Shown: positions 30,378-40,456 of the stretch, piece after piece
Layout: each line of letters starts with the position of its first letter
Position numbering within the stretch: the stretch's first letter is position 1
Assembly (NCBI GenBank): GCA_947448735.1
Contig: CANFOS010000004.1
Coordinates: forward strand, 124,001-188,000
Length of the DNA stretch: 64,000 bases
Reading direction: 5' to 3'
Origin: Comamonadaceae bacterium
Lineage (GTDB): Bacteria > Pseudomonadota > Gammaproteobacteria > Burkholderiales > Burkholderiaceae_C
Made by a program: the position numbers and the translations under genes
The notes under the pieces: generated by a model
What the model saw: the letters and a program-made list of their open reading frames with translations, nothing else
Database searches by the model: none
Told to the model about the DNA's origin: nothing

Positions 30378-30450
30378 CGGCCGCTAAACGGATTGTCCAG
30401 CGCTGAATTCGGGTTTTTGGGTGTTTTGGCGGCTGTTTTTGGCCATTTTT

Positions 30451-30499
30451 GGCCTCCGGGCCAATAGATATATACGCGAAATGCTCCTGAATAAATAGC
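30451..30499 (-). repeat. Family A dispersed repeat copy
   Basis: minus strand gctatttattcaggagcatttcgcgtatatatctattggcccggaggcc. Confidence 0.8.
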
Positions 30500-30564
30500 G
30501 CTTGATAGCGGACTCTGGAAATTTCCGTATTTGTCCTTCACCCGCTCACTTGCATAATCTGGTC

Positions 30565-31509
30565 ATGGAAACCAAATGGCTAGAAGACTTTGTCAGCCTG
30601 GCTGAAACCCGCAGTTTCAGTCGATCGGCGACGTTGCGGCATGTCACCCAACCGGCTTTTTCGCGCCGAATTCAGGCGCTGGAGGCGTGGGCTGGCACTG
30701 ACCTGGTCGACCGCTCCTCATACCCGACGCGCCTCACGCCGGCCGGAGAAACGCTGTACAACCAGTCGCTTGATATGCTGCAGAGCTTGCAGTCCACCCG
30801 AGCCATGTTGCGCGGCCATGCATCCGCCGGGCAGGACATGATTGAGTTTGCGGTGCCGCACACGCTGGCCTTTACCTTTTTCCCAGCCTGGGTCAGCTCC
30901 CTAAGTGAAAAGTTTGGTCCCCTCAAAAGCCGACTGATTGCGCTGAACGTGCACGATGCGGTGCTGCGTCTGGTGGAGGGCAGCTGCGACCTGCTGATTG
31001 CCTATCATCACAACTCCCAGCCGTTCCAGCTTGACCCGAACCGCTATGAAATGGTCACGCTCGGGCAAGAAGTGCTGGCGCCTTACGTCAAACCCAATGC
31101 AGAAGGCGAGCCGCTGTACAAACTGCCGGGGCGCGCCGGGCAGCCCTTGCCGTATTTGGGCTATGCACCGGGCGCCTATCTGGGCCGCGTGGTCGACCTG
31201 ATCTTGAAGCAGTCCGCCACTGCCATTCACCTGGACCGGGTGTACGAGACCGACATGGCCGAGGGTCTGAAGGCCATGGCACTTGAAGGGCATGGCATTG
31301 CCTTTTTGCCGTTCAGTGCCGTTAAAAAGGAGCTGCGCGCCAAAAAGCTGGTCAGTGCGGCCCAGCCGTCACACACCGGGCTGGACATGGCCATGGACAT
31401 CCGCGTTTACCGGGAACGCCCAGCATTGAGCTCGGCTGCCAAAAGCTCTGCCCAGGCGCTGTGGACTTACCTCGAATCCCAAACCCGTCCGAAAACGGCG
31501 CCTAAGTAG
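30565..31509 (+). CDS. LysR-family transcriptional regulator (HypT-like)
   Basis: METKWLEDFVSLAETRSFSRSATLRHVTQPAFSRRIQALEAWAGTDLVDRSSYPTRLTPAGE. Confidence 0.9.
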   Translation: METKWLEDFVSLAETRSFSRSATLRHVTQPAFSRRIQALEAWAGTDLVDRSSYPTRLTPAGETLYNQSLDMLQSLQSTRAMLRGHASAGQDMIEFAVPHTLAFTFFPAWVSSLSEKFGPLKSRLIALNVHDAVLRLVEGSCDLLIAYHHNSQPFQLDPNRYEMVTLGQEVLAPYVKPNAEGEPLYKLPGRAGQPLPYLGYAPGAYLGRVVDLILKQSATAIHLDRVYETDMAEGLKAMALEGHGIAFLPFSAVKKELRAKKLVSAAQPSHTGLDMAMDIRVYRERPALSSAAKSSAQALWTYLESQTRPKTAPK

Positions 31510-31649
31510 CAACCCTAGTCACATATTAAAAAAATGCATAAACCGTTTGAGATTTGGCATTTGCTTTGCAAGCGCTTCAAACTTACAATTCGTAACCACT
31601 GAATTTTGAAAAAACATTTACCTTGCATGCGGGCCCTCTTGCTTGTTTC

Positions 31650-31666
31650 TGGCACAAAGACTGCTT
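31650..31666 (+). promoter_or_regulatory. Candidate sigma-54 (-24/-12) promoter upstream of the ABC transporter operon
   Basis: TGGCAC-aaaga-CTGCTT vs consensus TGGCAC-N5-TTGCW; GG/GC spacing exact. Confidence 0.5.
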
Positions 31667-31827
31667 GACCGTTGACTTGCTTTGGCAAAAATTCAGGTAC
31701 GCACCACCCCGGTGATGGATGCCGCAGGGCAGACACAATGGTGCATCAAGCTCGGGTAAACCTTTGGGCAAACCCTGAACCTGCTCCCTAAAATGCTCAG
31801 TTGTTACCTTTCTTTATAGGATCTCAC

Positions 31828-32727
31828 ATGAAATTAAAACTCGCTGCTCTCACATTTGCCATGTTCGCTGCCTGTGGCGCCTTTGCCCAGGCAACCGACA
31901 CCGTCGCCAAAGTCAAAGCCTCTGGCGTGATCACGATGGGTGTTCGTGACTCGTCCGGCGCGTTGTCGTACACGCTGGGCGACGGTAAGTACACCGGCTA
32001 TCACATCGAGGTCTGCAACAAGATCATCGCCAACCTTGAGAAGGTTGTAGGTCGCAAGCTGGAGGTCAAATATCAGCCTGTGACGTCACAAAACCGCATT
32101 CCGCTGGTGCAAAACGGTACGGTTGATGTCGAATGTGGCTCCACCACCAACAACGCCACCCGTCAAAAAGACGTGGCTTTCCTGCCAACCACTTTTGTTG
32201 AAGAAGTGCGCATCGCTGTGAAAGCCAACTCAGGCATCACATCGATCGTCCAGTTGAACGGTAAAAATGTGGCCACTACCACCGGCACCACATCAGTCCA
32301 GACCCTGCGCAAAAACGAGCGAGCCAGCAACATCGACTTCAAGGAAGTTTTTGGCAAAGACCATTCAGACAGCTTCCTGTTGCTCGAGTCTGGCCGTGCG
32401 GAAGCCTTCGTCATGGACGGCGCCATTCTGGCTGGCAATATTGCGATCGCCAAAAACCCGGCTGATTTCAAACTGGTTGGTGAAGTGCTGAGCGTCGAGC
32501 CGATTGCCATCATGATTCGCAAGGACGATACGGCGTTCAAGAAAGTTGGCGATGACACCGTCAAGGAGATGATGAAGTCCGGTGAAATGGCCAAACTGTG
32601 GGACAAGTGGTTCCTGCAGCCCATTCCACCAAAAAACACACGCGTGGGTTACGCCGCCAGCGAAAGCACCAAGGCTGCCTGGGCTAATCCCAACGACAAG
32701 CCCATGGAAGATTACGCGAAGAAGTAA
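31828..32727 (+). CDS. gltI: Amino-acid ABC transporter substrate-binding protein (GltI-like)
   Basis: Signal peptide; SGVITMGVRDSSGALSYTLGDGKYTGYHIEVCNKI. Confidence 0.88.
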   Translation: MKLKLAALTFAMFAACGAFAQATDTVAKVKASGVITMGVRDSSGALSYTLGDGKYTGYHIEVCNKIIANLEKVVGRKLEVKYQPVTSQNRIPLVQNGTVDVECGSTTNNATRQKDVAFLPTTFVEEVRIAVKANSGITSIVQLNGKNVATTTGTTSVQTLRKNERASNIDFKEVFGKDHSDSFLLLESGRAEAFVMDGAILAGNIAIAKNPADFKLVGEVLSVEPIAIMIRKDDTAFKKVGDDTVKEMMKSGEMAKLWDKWFLQPIPPKNTRVGYAASESTKAAWANPNDKPMEDYAKK

Positions 32728-32757
32728 TTTTTCTGTCTGGTTGAAGGTTTAAGCACG

Positions 32758-32788
32758 AACCCCGCCATTGGATTCAACCGGCGGGGTT
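32758..32788 (+). terminator. Terminator/attenuator hairpin between SBP and permease genes
   Basis: aaccccgcc-attggattcaacc-ggcggggtt followed by tgttgttt. Confidence 0.6.
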
Positions 32789-32861
32789 TGTTGTTTCAAG
32801 CCAATTGAATTTCAATGCGAGCCATCGCATGGTCAAGCTATAACAACACAACGGAGCGTTC

Positions 32862-33584
32862 ATGAATTGGGACTGGAGAGTATTTTTAAACGACGATGGC
32901 GGTGGCCGTACCTATTTGCAGTGGATGTTTGACGCCTGGGGCTGGACGCTGTCGGTGGCTGGCGCCTCTTGGGTCGTGGCCATGGTGGTGGGCGCACTGG
33001 TCGGTACTTTGCGCACGCTGCCCAACAGTCCATGGCTGGTCAAGCTGGCCAATGCCTGGGTGGAGCTGTTTCGTAACATTCCGCTCTTGGTGCAGATCTT
33101 CATCTGGTACTTTGTTGTCCCCAAGATCTTTCCTTTGATGAAAGGGCTGCCCAGCTTTATTCTCGTGGTTTTCGCCCTCGGCTTTTTCACATCCGCCCGA
33201 ATCGCTGAGCAATTTCGGGCGGGTATTCAGGCGCTGCCGCGCGGCCAGCGCTACGCCGGCATGGCGATGGGGTTTAGCACGGCGCAAACCTATCGTTATG
33301 TGATCCTGCCGATGGCTTTTCGCATCATCATTCCGCCACTGACCAGCGAGTCCATGAACTTGCTGAAAAACTCGTCGGTCGCCTTTGCGGTGTCGATTGC
33401 CGAGTTGACCATGTTTGCCATGCAAGCGCAGGAAGAGACATCGCGCGGCATTGAAATTTACCTGGCAGTGACGCTTGTGTATGCCATCTCTGCGTTTGCC
33501 GTCAACCGGATCTGCGCCTTTGTTGAAAAGCGGCTTCAAATCCCAGGCATGGTGATTGCTGGGGCAAGCGGCGGGGGGCATTGA
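32862..33584 (+). CDS. gltJ: Amino-acid ABC transporter permease (GltJ-like)
   Basis: WVELFRNIPLLVQIFIWYFVVPKIFP, GQRYAGMAMGFSTAQTYRYVILPMAFRIIIPPLTSE. Confidence 0.9.
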   Translation: MNWDWRVFLNDDGGGRTYLQWMFDAWGWTLSVAGASWVVAMVVGALVGTLRTLPNSPWLVKLANAWVELFRNIPLLVQIFIWYFVVPKIFPLMKGLPSFILVVFALGFFTSARIAEQFRAGIQALPRGQRYAGMAMGFSTAQTYRYVILPMAFRIIIPPLTSESMNLLKNSSVAFAVSIAELTMFAMQAQEETSRGIEIYLAVTLVYAISAFAVNRICAFVEKRLQIPGMVIAGASGGGH

Positions 33585-33585
33585 C

Positions 33586-34272
33586 ATGTTTGGACTTGAC
33601 CTTTCCTTTTTAAGCTGGGACATCATTTCGAAGTTCGTCATCAAGGGCTTTTGGTTCAGCATTCAGCTGACCATCATTGCCACGATAGGCGGCATCATTC
33701 TGGGCACCATCCTGGCGTTGATGCGGCTGTCAGGAACGCGGTTTTTGACGGTGCCTGCCGCCATTTACGTCAACGGCATGCGTTCGGTGCCGCTGGTGAT
33801 GGTGATCTTGTGGTTCTTTTTGCTGGTACCCGCTGGTTTTTATGCAGCGATACCGGGCGGCGCCAACTACCGGGCCGAGATTTCAGCCATCATCACTTTT
33901 GTGGCCTTCGAGGCCGCTTATTTCAGCGAGATCATGCGGGCGGGCATCCAGTCCATTTCGCAGGGGCAAGTCAACGCCGGTCGGGCGCTGGGCATGACCT
34001 ATTCGCAAAACATGAAGCTCATCATCTTGCCGCAGGCATTTCGCAACATGGTGCCGATTTTGTTGACGCAGACCATTATCTTGTTTCAGGACACCTCACT
34101 GGTGTACGCTATCGGCGCGTATGACCTGCTCAAGGGTTTCAGCACCGCCGGCAAAATTTACGGCCGGCCCGAAGAGGCCTACCTGCTGGCCGCTGTGGTT
34201 TACTTTGTGATGTGCTTTGGCCTGTCTTACATGGTCAAACGCCTGCAAACCAAAATTGCGATCATCCGTTGA
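33586..34272 (+). CDS. gltK: Amino-acid ABC transporter permease (GltK-like)
   Basis: YVNGMRSVPLVMVILWFFLLVP, GRALGMTYSQNMKLIILPQAFRNMVPILLTQ. Confidence 0.9.
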   Translation: MFGLDLSFLSWDIISKFVIKGFWFSIQLTIIATIGGIILGTILALMRLSGTRFLTVPAAIYVNGMRSVPLVMVILWFFLLVPAGFYAAIPGGANYRAEISAIITFVAFEAAYFSEIMRAGIQSISQGQVNAGRALGMTYSQNMKLIILPQAFRNMVPILLTQTIILFQDTSLVYAIGAYDLLKGFSTAGKIYGRPEEAYLLAAVVYFVMCFGLSYMVKRLQTKIAIIR

Positions 34273-34320
34273 CTTGTTGACCCGACTGGCAACACAAACA
34301 AATACATATTGGAGAAAAAG

Positions 34321-35064
34321 ATGGCGATGATTGAAATGAAAGAAGTGTCCAAGTGGTACGGCACAGTGCAGGTTTTGAACAATTGCACCACCAGCATCAA
34401 CAAGGGCGAAGTGGTGGTGGTTTGCGGGCCGTCGGGCTCGGGCAAATCAACACTGATCAAAACCATCAATGCGCTGGAGCCTTTTCAGAAAGGCCAGATT
34501 TTTGTAGACGGCCAGGCTGTGCATGACCCGAAGACTGATCTGCCCAAACTACGCAGCAGGGTGGGTATGGTGTTTCAAAACTTTGAACTGTTTCCGCATT
34601 TGAACGTGACAGAAAACCTCACCCTGGCGCAAATGAAGGTGCTGGGGCGCAAACCCGAGGACGCCAAGGCACACGGTCTGAAGTACCTTGACCGTGTGGG
34701 CCTGATGCTGCACAAAGACAAGTTCCCTGGCCAGTTGTCAGGCGGCCAGCAGCAGCGTGTGGCCATTGCCAGAGCCCTCAGCATGGACCCGATTGCCATG
34801 TTGTTTGATGAGCCGACCTCGGCACTCGACCCTGAAATGGTTGGCGAGGTGCTTGACTGCATGATGGACCTGGCCAAAGAAGGCATGACCATGCTGGTGG
34901 TCACTCACGAGATGGGTTTTGCCAAAAAGGTCGGCAGCCGCGTGATTTTCATGGACGTCGGCGGCAAAATTTTAGAGGACTGCTCAACCGAAGAGTTCTT
35001 CCAGCACCCTGAAAACCGCCAGCCGCGCACCAAGGATTTCCTGAACAAGATTCTGGCGCATTGA
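34321..35064 (+). CDS. gltL: Amino-acid ABC transporter ATP-binding protein (GltL-like)
   Basis: [63 protein letters not shown]. Confidence 0.93.
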   Translation: MAMIEMKEVSKWYGTVQVLNNCTTSINKGEVVVVCGPSGSGKSTLIKTINALEPFQKGQIFVDGQAVHDPKTDLPKLRSRVGMVFQNFELFPHLNVTENLTLAQMKVLGRKPEDAKAHGLKYLDRVGLMLHKDKFPGQLSGGQQQRVAIARALSMDPIAMLFDEPTSALDPEMVGEVLDCMMDLAKEGMTMLVVTHEMGFAKKVGSRVIFMDVGGKILEDCSTEEFFQHPENRQPRTKDFLNKILAH

Positions 35065-35080
35065 AGCTGCTTGCCACGTT

Positions 35081-35106
35081 AAAAAGCCCCGTGAGCGGGG
35101 CTTTTT
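35081..35106 (+). terminator. Rho-independent terminator
   Basis: aaaaagccccgtgagcggggcttttt. Confidence 0.9.
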
Positions 35107-35133
35107 AAGGAATATTTGCCTCTCGGCGCGTGA

Positions 35134-35781
35134 TCAACGCAGCAGCGCTTTAGCCGCGCACTCAACGCAGTCCAGCAAGCCATGTGTGTCGACACCGCTT
35201 TCTTGTATCAAGGACTTGTAGCCTGCAAACACAGCCCCACCCAAAATAATGTTTTCAGCACCTGCCAGACGCGCTGTGGTGATGGCGTCTTGCACGACGG
35301 GCAGGGCCGCTAGCGGGTCATTAAAAACGTCCAGCCCTGTTCCGCCCATCACCTGTACGCCGCGAAACAAATTGCTCGCACCCCATTGCTTGAAGCGCTG
35401 CACAAGAATGACTTCCCACGCCGTGCCCGCGGTCACCACTGAATAGGGCTTGCTCATGTGTTCTGCGACTTCCATAGATGCGCGCGCCAGCCCGACAACG
35501 GGCTGCTTTGTTGTCAAGCCCATGGCCTCCAGACCGGGGTCGCCAAAGCAGGCTAGCAGGACGCGGTCAAACAGCTCGCCTTCACGTCGTGTGTTTTGCA
35601 AAACAGCGATTGCCGTTTGCGCCGCTTCATCAAACGCCTGCCGCGTGGCTATCACCGGCGGGCCATTTGTGGCGGTACGCTGCAGGATGTGTACTTGCGG
35701 ATCTAGATGTGTTTTCAGTTGCTTCGCCACGTGTGTCGTCATGGCCGCTGTGCTGTTGGGGTTGATGACCAAAATACGCAT
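35134..35781 (-). CDS. Asp/Glu/hydantoin racemase family protein
   Basis: MRILVINPNSTAAMTTHVA, LLACFGDPGLEAMG, IILGGAVFAGY. Confidence 0.88.
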   Translation of the reverse strand: MRILVINPNSTAAMTTHVAKQLKTHLDPQVHILQRTATNGPPVIATRQAFDEAAQTAIAVLQNTRREGELFDRVLLACFGDPGLEAMGLTTKQPVVGLARASMEVAEHMSKPYSVVTAGTAWEVILVQRFKQWGASNLFRGVQVMGGTGLDVFNDPLAALPVVQDAITTARLAGAENIILGGAVFAGYKSLIQESGVDTHGLLDCVECAAKALLR

Positions 35782-35784
35782 GCG

Positions 35785-36486
35785 TTAGTCGCCGTGACTC
35801 TGCGCGGCAGTGCTCAGCCACGCACGCTTGAGGACTTCTTCAGCTTCTACTGGCGCAGCAGGCTTGCGGTATTGCAAGCGCGTTTCAATCAGGGACAAGT
35901 GCGCGTAAGTGGCGTTGAGTACACCATCGACATCGCCGAGCGCCAGCTGTTTCAAAATCGCTTCGTGTTCGGCACAGCCGCAGTGTGATGCATGGCTTTC
36001 TTCAAATAGCGCGACCAGCATGGATGTGCGGCTGACGAGCTCACGCAAATCGTGGATGACCGCATGGCTGCCGGTGGCCTCGGCCAGCAGCAAATGAAAC
36101 TCGCCTGACAGCCGGATGCTGGCTGCCCTGTCGCCTCTGGTGGATGCAGCTTGCTCGGCCGCTAGGTGGGCCCGCAAACCATCAATCTGTTGCAGTGTCA
36201 TGCGGCCCGCAAGCCGGGCCACAATGCCGCCCTCCAGCACCCGGCGTGCTTCGTAGATGTCGCGCGCTTGTTCAAGTGTGGGCGCTTTGACAAAAGCCCC
36301 TTTGTTGGGCACCAGCTCTAGGAGTCGCTCGTGGCCCAGCTGGTGCAAGGCCTTTCGCACCCGCTCACGGCTGACACTAAAAATGGCTGCCACGCGTGTT
36401 TCTATCAGTTGGGTGCCGGCAGGTAACGCGCCCGTCAGCAGCGCTTGGCTGAGGGTGGCATAAACAGCGTCACTGGTTTTTTTCAT
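35785..36486 (-). CDS. GntR-family transcriptional regulator (FCD)
   Basis: GTQLIETRVAAIFSVSRERVRKALHQLGHERLLELVPNKGAFVKAPTLEQARDIYEARRVLE. Confidence 0.92.
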   Translation of the reverse strand: MKKTSDAVYATLSQALLTGALPAGTQLIETRVAAIFSVSRERVRKALHQLGHERLLELVPNKGAFVKAPTLEQARDIYEARRVLEGGIVARLAGRMTLQQIDGLRAHLAAEQAASTRGDRAASIRLSGEFHLLLAEATGSHAVIHDLRELVSRTSMLVALFEESHASHCGCAEHEAILKQLALGDVDGVLNATYAHLSLIETRLQYRKPAAPVEAEEVLKRAWLSTAAQSHGD

Positions 36487-36496
36487 GCCACCTACT

Positions 36497-37396
36497 TTAA
36501 AGCGGGTTGGCATGGATCCAGTGTTCAGCAATGGCTCTGCGTGTCGTGACCCATGCGGTTTTGCACTGCGTGATGTGCTGCAAGATGTGTTCTAGCGCCC
36601 CCATTCGTCCGGGCCGGGCAATCATGCGAAGGTGCAAACCCACCGACAGCATGCGCGGCTTGTGTTCGCCTTCGCGAGAGAGCCAATCGTACGCATCGCA
36701 CACATACTGGCTGAAGTCGCGGCCCGTGCCAAAGCGGTCGGTGTGCTGAAAGTGCATGTCGTTGGTGTCAAACGCATATGGCAACACGAGGCGGCGCTTG
36801 CCGTTGACTGGCACAAAGTAGGGCGTATCGTCGTTGTACGCATCGCTGTCATACAAAAAACCACTTTCTGCCAGCAGCCTGCGCGTGTTCGGGCTGGGGC
36901 TGGAGCGGGTGTGCCAGCCTGCGGGCGGGTTGCCAGTCGCATCAACAATGGCTTTGACAGTCGCCTGAATTCTGGCGCGTTCCGTGGCTTCGTCCATCTC
37001 CAGATGCTTTTCCCATCTGTAGCCGTGAGCTGATACTTCGTGGCCGCGCATGATGGCATCACGCGCCAGCCATGGTGAGCGCTCCACTGCTCTGCCGCAG
37101 GCGCTCAAGGTAAAGGGCACACCAAACCGCTCAAACAGATCGGCAATGCGCCAGTAACCGACGCGCGTGCCGTATTCAAAATGTGAGTCAATGCAGGCAT
37201 CGGCCACCCCTTGCCTGTCAGTCACCTCGTAGACGGCTTCGTTTCGGTCATCGCCATCGCTGATTGAAAACTCCGCGCCCTCTTCAAAGTTCAGCACAAA
37301 AGAAACCGCTACCCGCGCTTTGTGGGGCCAGCGTAGGTTGGGCAGATTTTGGCCGTAGCCTTTCAAGTCCCGCACGGACACAGCGTTGCTTTGCAT
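36497..37396 (-). CDS. Polysaccharide deacetylase family protein, PuuE-type allantoinase-like
   Basis: WPHKARVAVSFVLNFEEGAEFSISDGD, GHEVSAHGYRWEKHLEM, SVGLHLRMIARPGRMGALEHIL. Confidence 0.87.
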   Translation of the reverse strand: MQSNAVSVRDLKGYGQNLPNLRWPHKARVAVSFVLNFEEGAEFSISDGDDRNEAVYEVTDRQGVADACIDSHFEYGTRVGYWRIADLFERFGVPFTLSACGRAVERSPWLARDAIMRGHEVSAHGYRWEKHLEMDEATERARIQATVKAIVDATGNPPAGWHTRSSPSPNTRRLLAESGFLYDSDAYNDDTPYFVPVNGKRRLVLPYAFDTNDMHFQHTDRFGTGRDFSQYVCDAYDWLSREGEHKPRMLSVGLHLRMIARPGRMGALEHILQHITQCKTAWVTTRRAIAEHWIHANPL

Positions 37397-38404
37397 TCAT
37401 TCAGCCTTGATGTTTCGTTCTTTGGCGACCTTGCTCCAGCGGTCAAACTCACCATTGAGCAGGTCATTGGTTTCCTTTAATGTCGGGCTGGCTACCACGC
37501 CACCCATGCCTTCAATTTTGCTGCGTACGTCCGGCATCGCTGCCATGCGACGCAGGTCTTCATTGAGCTTGGTAAGAATAGGCGCGGGCGTGCCGCTGGG
37601 TGCAAGCAGCATGTACCAGGCGGTGAAGTCATAGCCGGGCAAGCCAGATTCAGCCACCGTGGGCACATCCGGTAGCAGTGGCGAGCGCTTGGCGCTGGTG
37701 ATGGCTAGCGCGCGCAGTTTGTTGCCTTGTACCAGCTGCAATGAAGACAAAATAATGTCTACGGACATGTCTACGCGCCCACCCATCACGTCTTGCAGGG
37801 CTGGCGCCGCACCCTTGTACGGCACATGCAGCATGTCTACGTTGGCCATCGACTCCATCAATGCGGCGCCAACGTGGCTGGTGGTTCCCGCTCCTGAGCT
37901 GGCGAACTTCACCATGCCCGGCTTGGCTTTGGCGTTGGCCATAAAGTCCTTGAAAGTTTTGCCTTCAGCTGACGGGCCGACCACCACAATACTGGGCACA
38001 TTGGCTATGACGCCGATAGGGGTAAAGTCCTTTTTGGTGTCGTAAGGCAAGTTGTTGAACATGAAGGGGTTGAGCGCGTGGCCGATGGTCACCATCAGCA
38101 GGGTGTAGCCATCAGGCGCAGACTTGGCCGTTGCGTCACTTCCAATGATGCCGCTGGCCCCGGCGCGGTTATCAATCACCACGGCCTGTTTCCCAGCCCA
38201 AAGTTCGCCATACTTTTGCCCGATCAGGCGCGCGAAAATATCAGCTGCGCCGCCCGGCGGGAAGGGCACGATGATGCGGACGGGTTTATCGGGGTATGTG
38301 GCGGTCTGCCCGTGGGCGGCAGGCACCAGCAGTGTTGCCAAAGCGGTGCAGACGATCACAGTTGTTGTCAAGGCCAGGCGGCGGAGGTTAAAAGTGGTCA
38401 TCAA
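37397..38404 (-). CDS. Bug/TctC-family tripartite tricarboxylate transporter substrate-binding protein
   Basis: YPDKPVRIIVPFPPGGAADIFARLIG, VIDNRAGASGIIGSDATAKSAPDGYTLL. Confidence 0.92.
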   Translation of the reverse strand: MMTTFNLRRLALTTTVIVCTALATLLVPAAHGQTATYPDKPVRIIVPFPPGGAADIFARLIGQKYGELWAGKQAVVIDNRAGASGIIGSDATAKSAPDGYTLLMVTIGHALNPFMFNNLPYDTKKDFTPIGVIANVPSIVVVGPSAEGKTFKDFMANAKAKPGMVKFASSGAGTTSHVGAALMESMANVDMLHVPYKGAAPALQDVMGGRVDMSVDIILSSLQLVQGNKLRALAITSAKRSPLLPDVPTVAESGLPGYDFTAWYMLLAPSGTPAPILTKLNEDLRRMAAMPDVRSKIEGMGGVVASPTLKETNDLLNGEFDRWSKVAKERNIKAE

Positions 38405-38455
38405 AGCACCTTTTTGGAGTCAAAGCACCGGTAGCCCCGGCTGGCACGAACCTTT

Positions 38456-38488
38456 ATTGTGCACATAGATTGAATTATTGTGCACAAT
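38456..38488. promoter_or_regulatory. Tandem GntR-type operator candidates
   Basis: attgtgcaca (38456) and attgtgcacaat (38477), 21 bp apart, upstream of the Bug-puuE-gntR-racemase operon. Confidence 0.55.
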
Positions 38489-38570
38489 CAATGAAGTTAC
38501 GCATATTTGATGCCTGCTTCATCGCCGTGGTGAGATTTTGTGTGGGGAGAGCAATGCGACAATTTGAATC

Positions 38571-39626
38571 ATGACACCCACCGCTATTGAATCCCTGACC
38601 ATCACCCGCCCCGACGACTGGCACCTGCATGTGCGCGACGGCGATGCGCTGCACACCGTGGTGCCGCACACGGCCGCGCAGTTTGCCAGAGCCATCATCA
38701 TGCCCAACCTGCGTCCACCCGTGACGACAGCGGCACAAGCGCTGGCCTACAAAAGCCGCATTCAGGCCGCTGTGCCCAAACGTGAAGATGGGGGAGTGTC
38801 TTTCGAGGCATTGATGACGCTGTACCTGACCGACAACTTGCCGCCCGACGAAATCAGGCGCGCCAAAGACGCAGGAGTCGTGGCGGCCAAGTTGTACCCG
38901 GCAGGCGCCACCACCAACAGCGATGCCGGCGTGACCGACCTGCGTAAAACCTACAAAACTCTGGAGGCGATGCAAAAGGAAGGCCTGCTGCTGCTGGTGC
39001 ATGGGGAGGTGACGTCGCCTGACATTGACCTGTTTGACCGAGAAGCTGTGTTCATCGACACGCAGCTGATTCCGCTGCGCCGTGACTTTCCAGAACTCAA
39101 GATCGTGTTCGAGCACATCACCACGAAGGAAGCTGCGCACTATGTGCGTGATGCCGGTCAATACACCGGCGCCACCATCACCGCGCACCACCTGCTGTAT
39201 AATCGCAACGCCATTTTTATGGGGGGCATCAGGCCTCATTACTACTGTTTGCCGGTACTCAAACGCGAAACGCATCGCCTGGCGCTGGTTGACGCGGCGG
39301 TGAGCGAGAACACGCGATTTTTCCTCGGCACCGACAGCGCACCGCACCCCGCGCATTTGAAAGAGCACGCCAGCGGCTGCGCAGGCTGCTATACCTCCCA
39401 TGCTGCGATGGAGATGTACGCCGAGGCCTTTGAAGCGGCCGGCGCATTGCACAAGCTGGAGGCTTTTGCCAGCTTCAATGGCGCTGACTTTTACGGCTTG
39501 CCGCGCAACACCGGCACCGTGACCTTGAAGAAAGAAAGCTGGACACCGCCCGAGAGTTTTGCGTTTGGAGAAGGCCAGCTCAAGCCGCTGCGCAGCGGGG
39601 AAAGCCTGGCCTGGCGCATGGTGTGA
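38571..39626 (+). CDS. pyrC: Dihydroorotase (class II)
   Basis: [45 protein letters not shown]. Confidence 0.95.
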   Translation: MTPTAIESLTITRPDDWHLHVRDGDALHTVVPHTAAQFARAIIMPNLRPPVTTAAQALAYKSRIQAAVPKREDGGVSFEALMTLYLTDNLPPDEIRRAKDAGVVAAKLYPAGATTNSDAGVTDLRKTYKTLEAMQKEGLLLLVHGEVTSPDIDLFDREAVFIDTQLIPLRRDFPELKIVFEHITTKEAAHYVRDAGQYTGATITAHHLLYNRNAIFMGGIRPHYYCLPVLKRETHRLALVDAAVSENTRFFLGTDSAPHPAHLKEHASGCAGCYTSHAAMEMYAEAFEAAGALHKLEAFASFNGADFYGLPRNTGTVTLKKESWTPPESFAFGEGQLKPLRSGESLAWRMV

Positions 39627-40354
39627 CCCGCCATGTGATTGATGGGGCCGCGCCTTGGCTCGCGCCTTATGCAGCCAATGCCTTGGTCATGCCAGACAGT
39701 GGCGTTGCAAAGGCACTGAACTCAGCAGCCCCGTCACCGGTTCGCTTCGTCAGTCAATCTGCCTTGCCAGACGGCCAAGCCTACGAGCAATTTATCTTTG
39801 AGACCCAAACCGTCCCCACACGCGACAACCTGCACGACTTTTTCAATGGGTTGAGCTGGCAGACCTTTCCCCAGACGAAAAAAAAGCTCAACCAGCTGCA
39901 AGCGGCGCAACTGGCCATCGATGGTGTGCAGCAAGTGCGCGGTCCGGTGCGCGACGCACTCACCCTGTTTGACGAAAACGCCGCTTTTCTGATGGCGCCG
40001 CAACCGCTGTGGGACGCGCTGATCGCCAGAAACTGGCAGCGGTTGTTTGTTGAACTGCGCTCGATGTGGGCAGGCGCGCAACTGGTGCTGTTTGGCCATG
40101 CACTGCTGGAAAAGCTGGTGGCGCCGCGCAAAGCCATCACGGCTCACGTCTATCTTGCGCAGCCGGCGGCGGATTCCATGGCTGCGCTTGATGCGTGGAT
40201 AGCCGGTGATATCAGTGCTGACAAGTTGGCTGGCAAACCTTTTGTACCGCTGCCCGTGCTGGGTGTGCCTGGCTGGTGGCCCGAGAACGAGAAACTTTCG
40301 TTTTATGAGGATATTCTTGTTTTCAGGCCGAAAACCCAGAAAATCAGCAGCTGA
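39623..40354 (+). CDS. DUF3025 domain-containing protein
   Basis: [39 protein letters not shown]; 4-nt overlap with pyrC. Confidence 0.85.
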   Translation: MTRHVIDGAAPWLAPYAANALVMPDSGVAKALNSAAPSPVRFVSQSALPDGQAYEQFIFETQTVPTRDNLHDFFNGLSWQTFPQTKKKLNQLQAAQLAIDGVQQVRGPVRDALTLFDENAAFLMAPQPLWDALIARNWQRLFVELRSMWAGAQLVLFGHALLEKLVAPRKAITAHVYLAQPAADSMAALDAWIAGDISADKLAGKPFVPLPVLGVPGWWPENEKLSFYEDILVFRPKTQKISS

Positions 40355-40456
40355 GCAAGCAAAATCTAAGCATCGCTTTTCGCATCACTTGATTTGGGAT
40401 GCGTCCCCCCCCATTTATTGAACAGTGCTGACAAGCGATCAACCCACGGAGATTTC

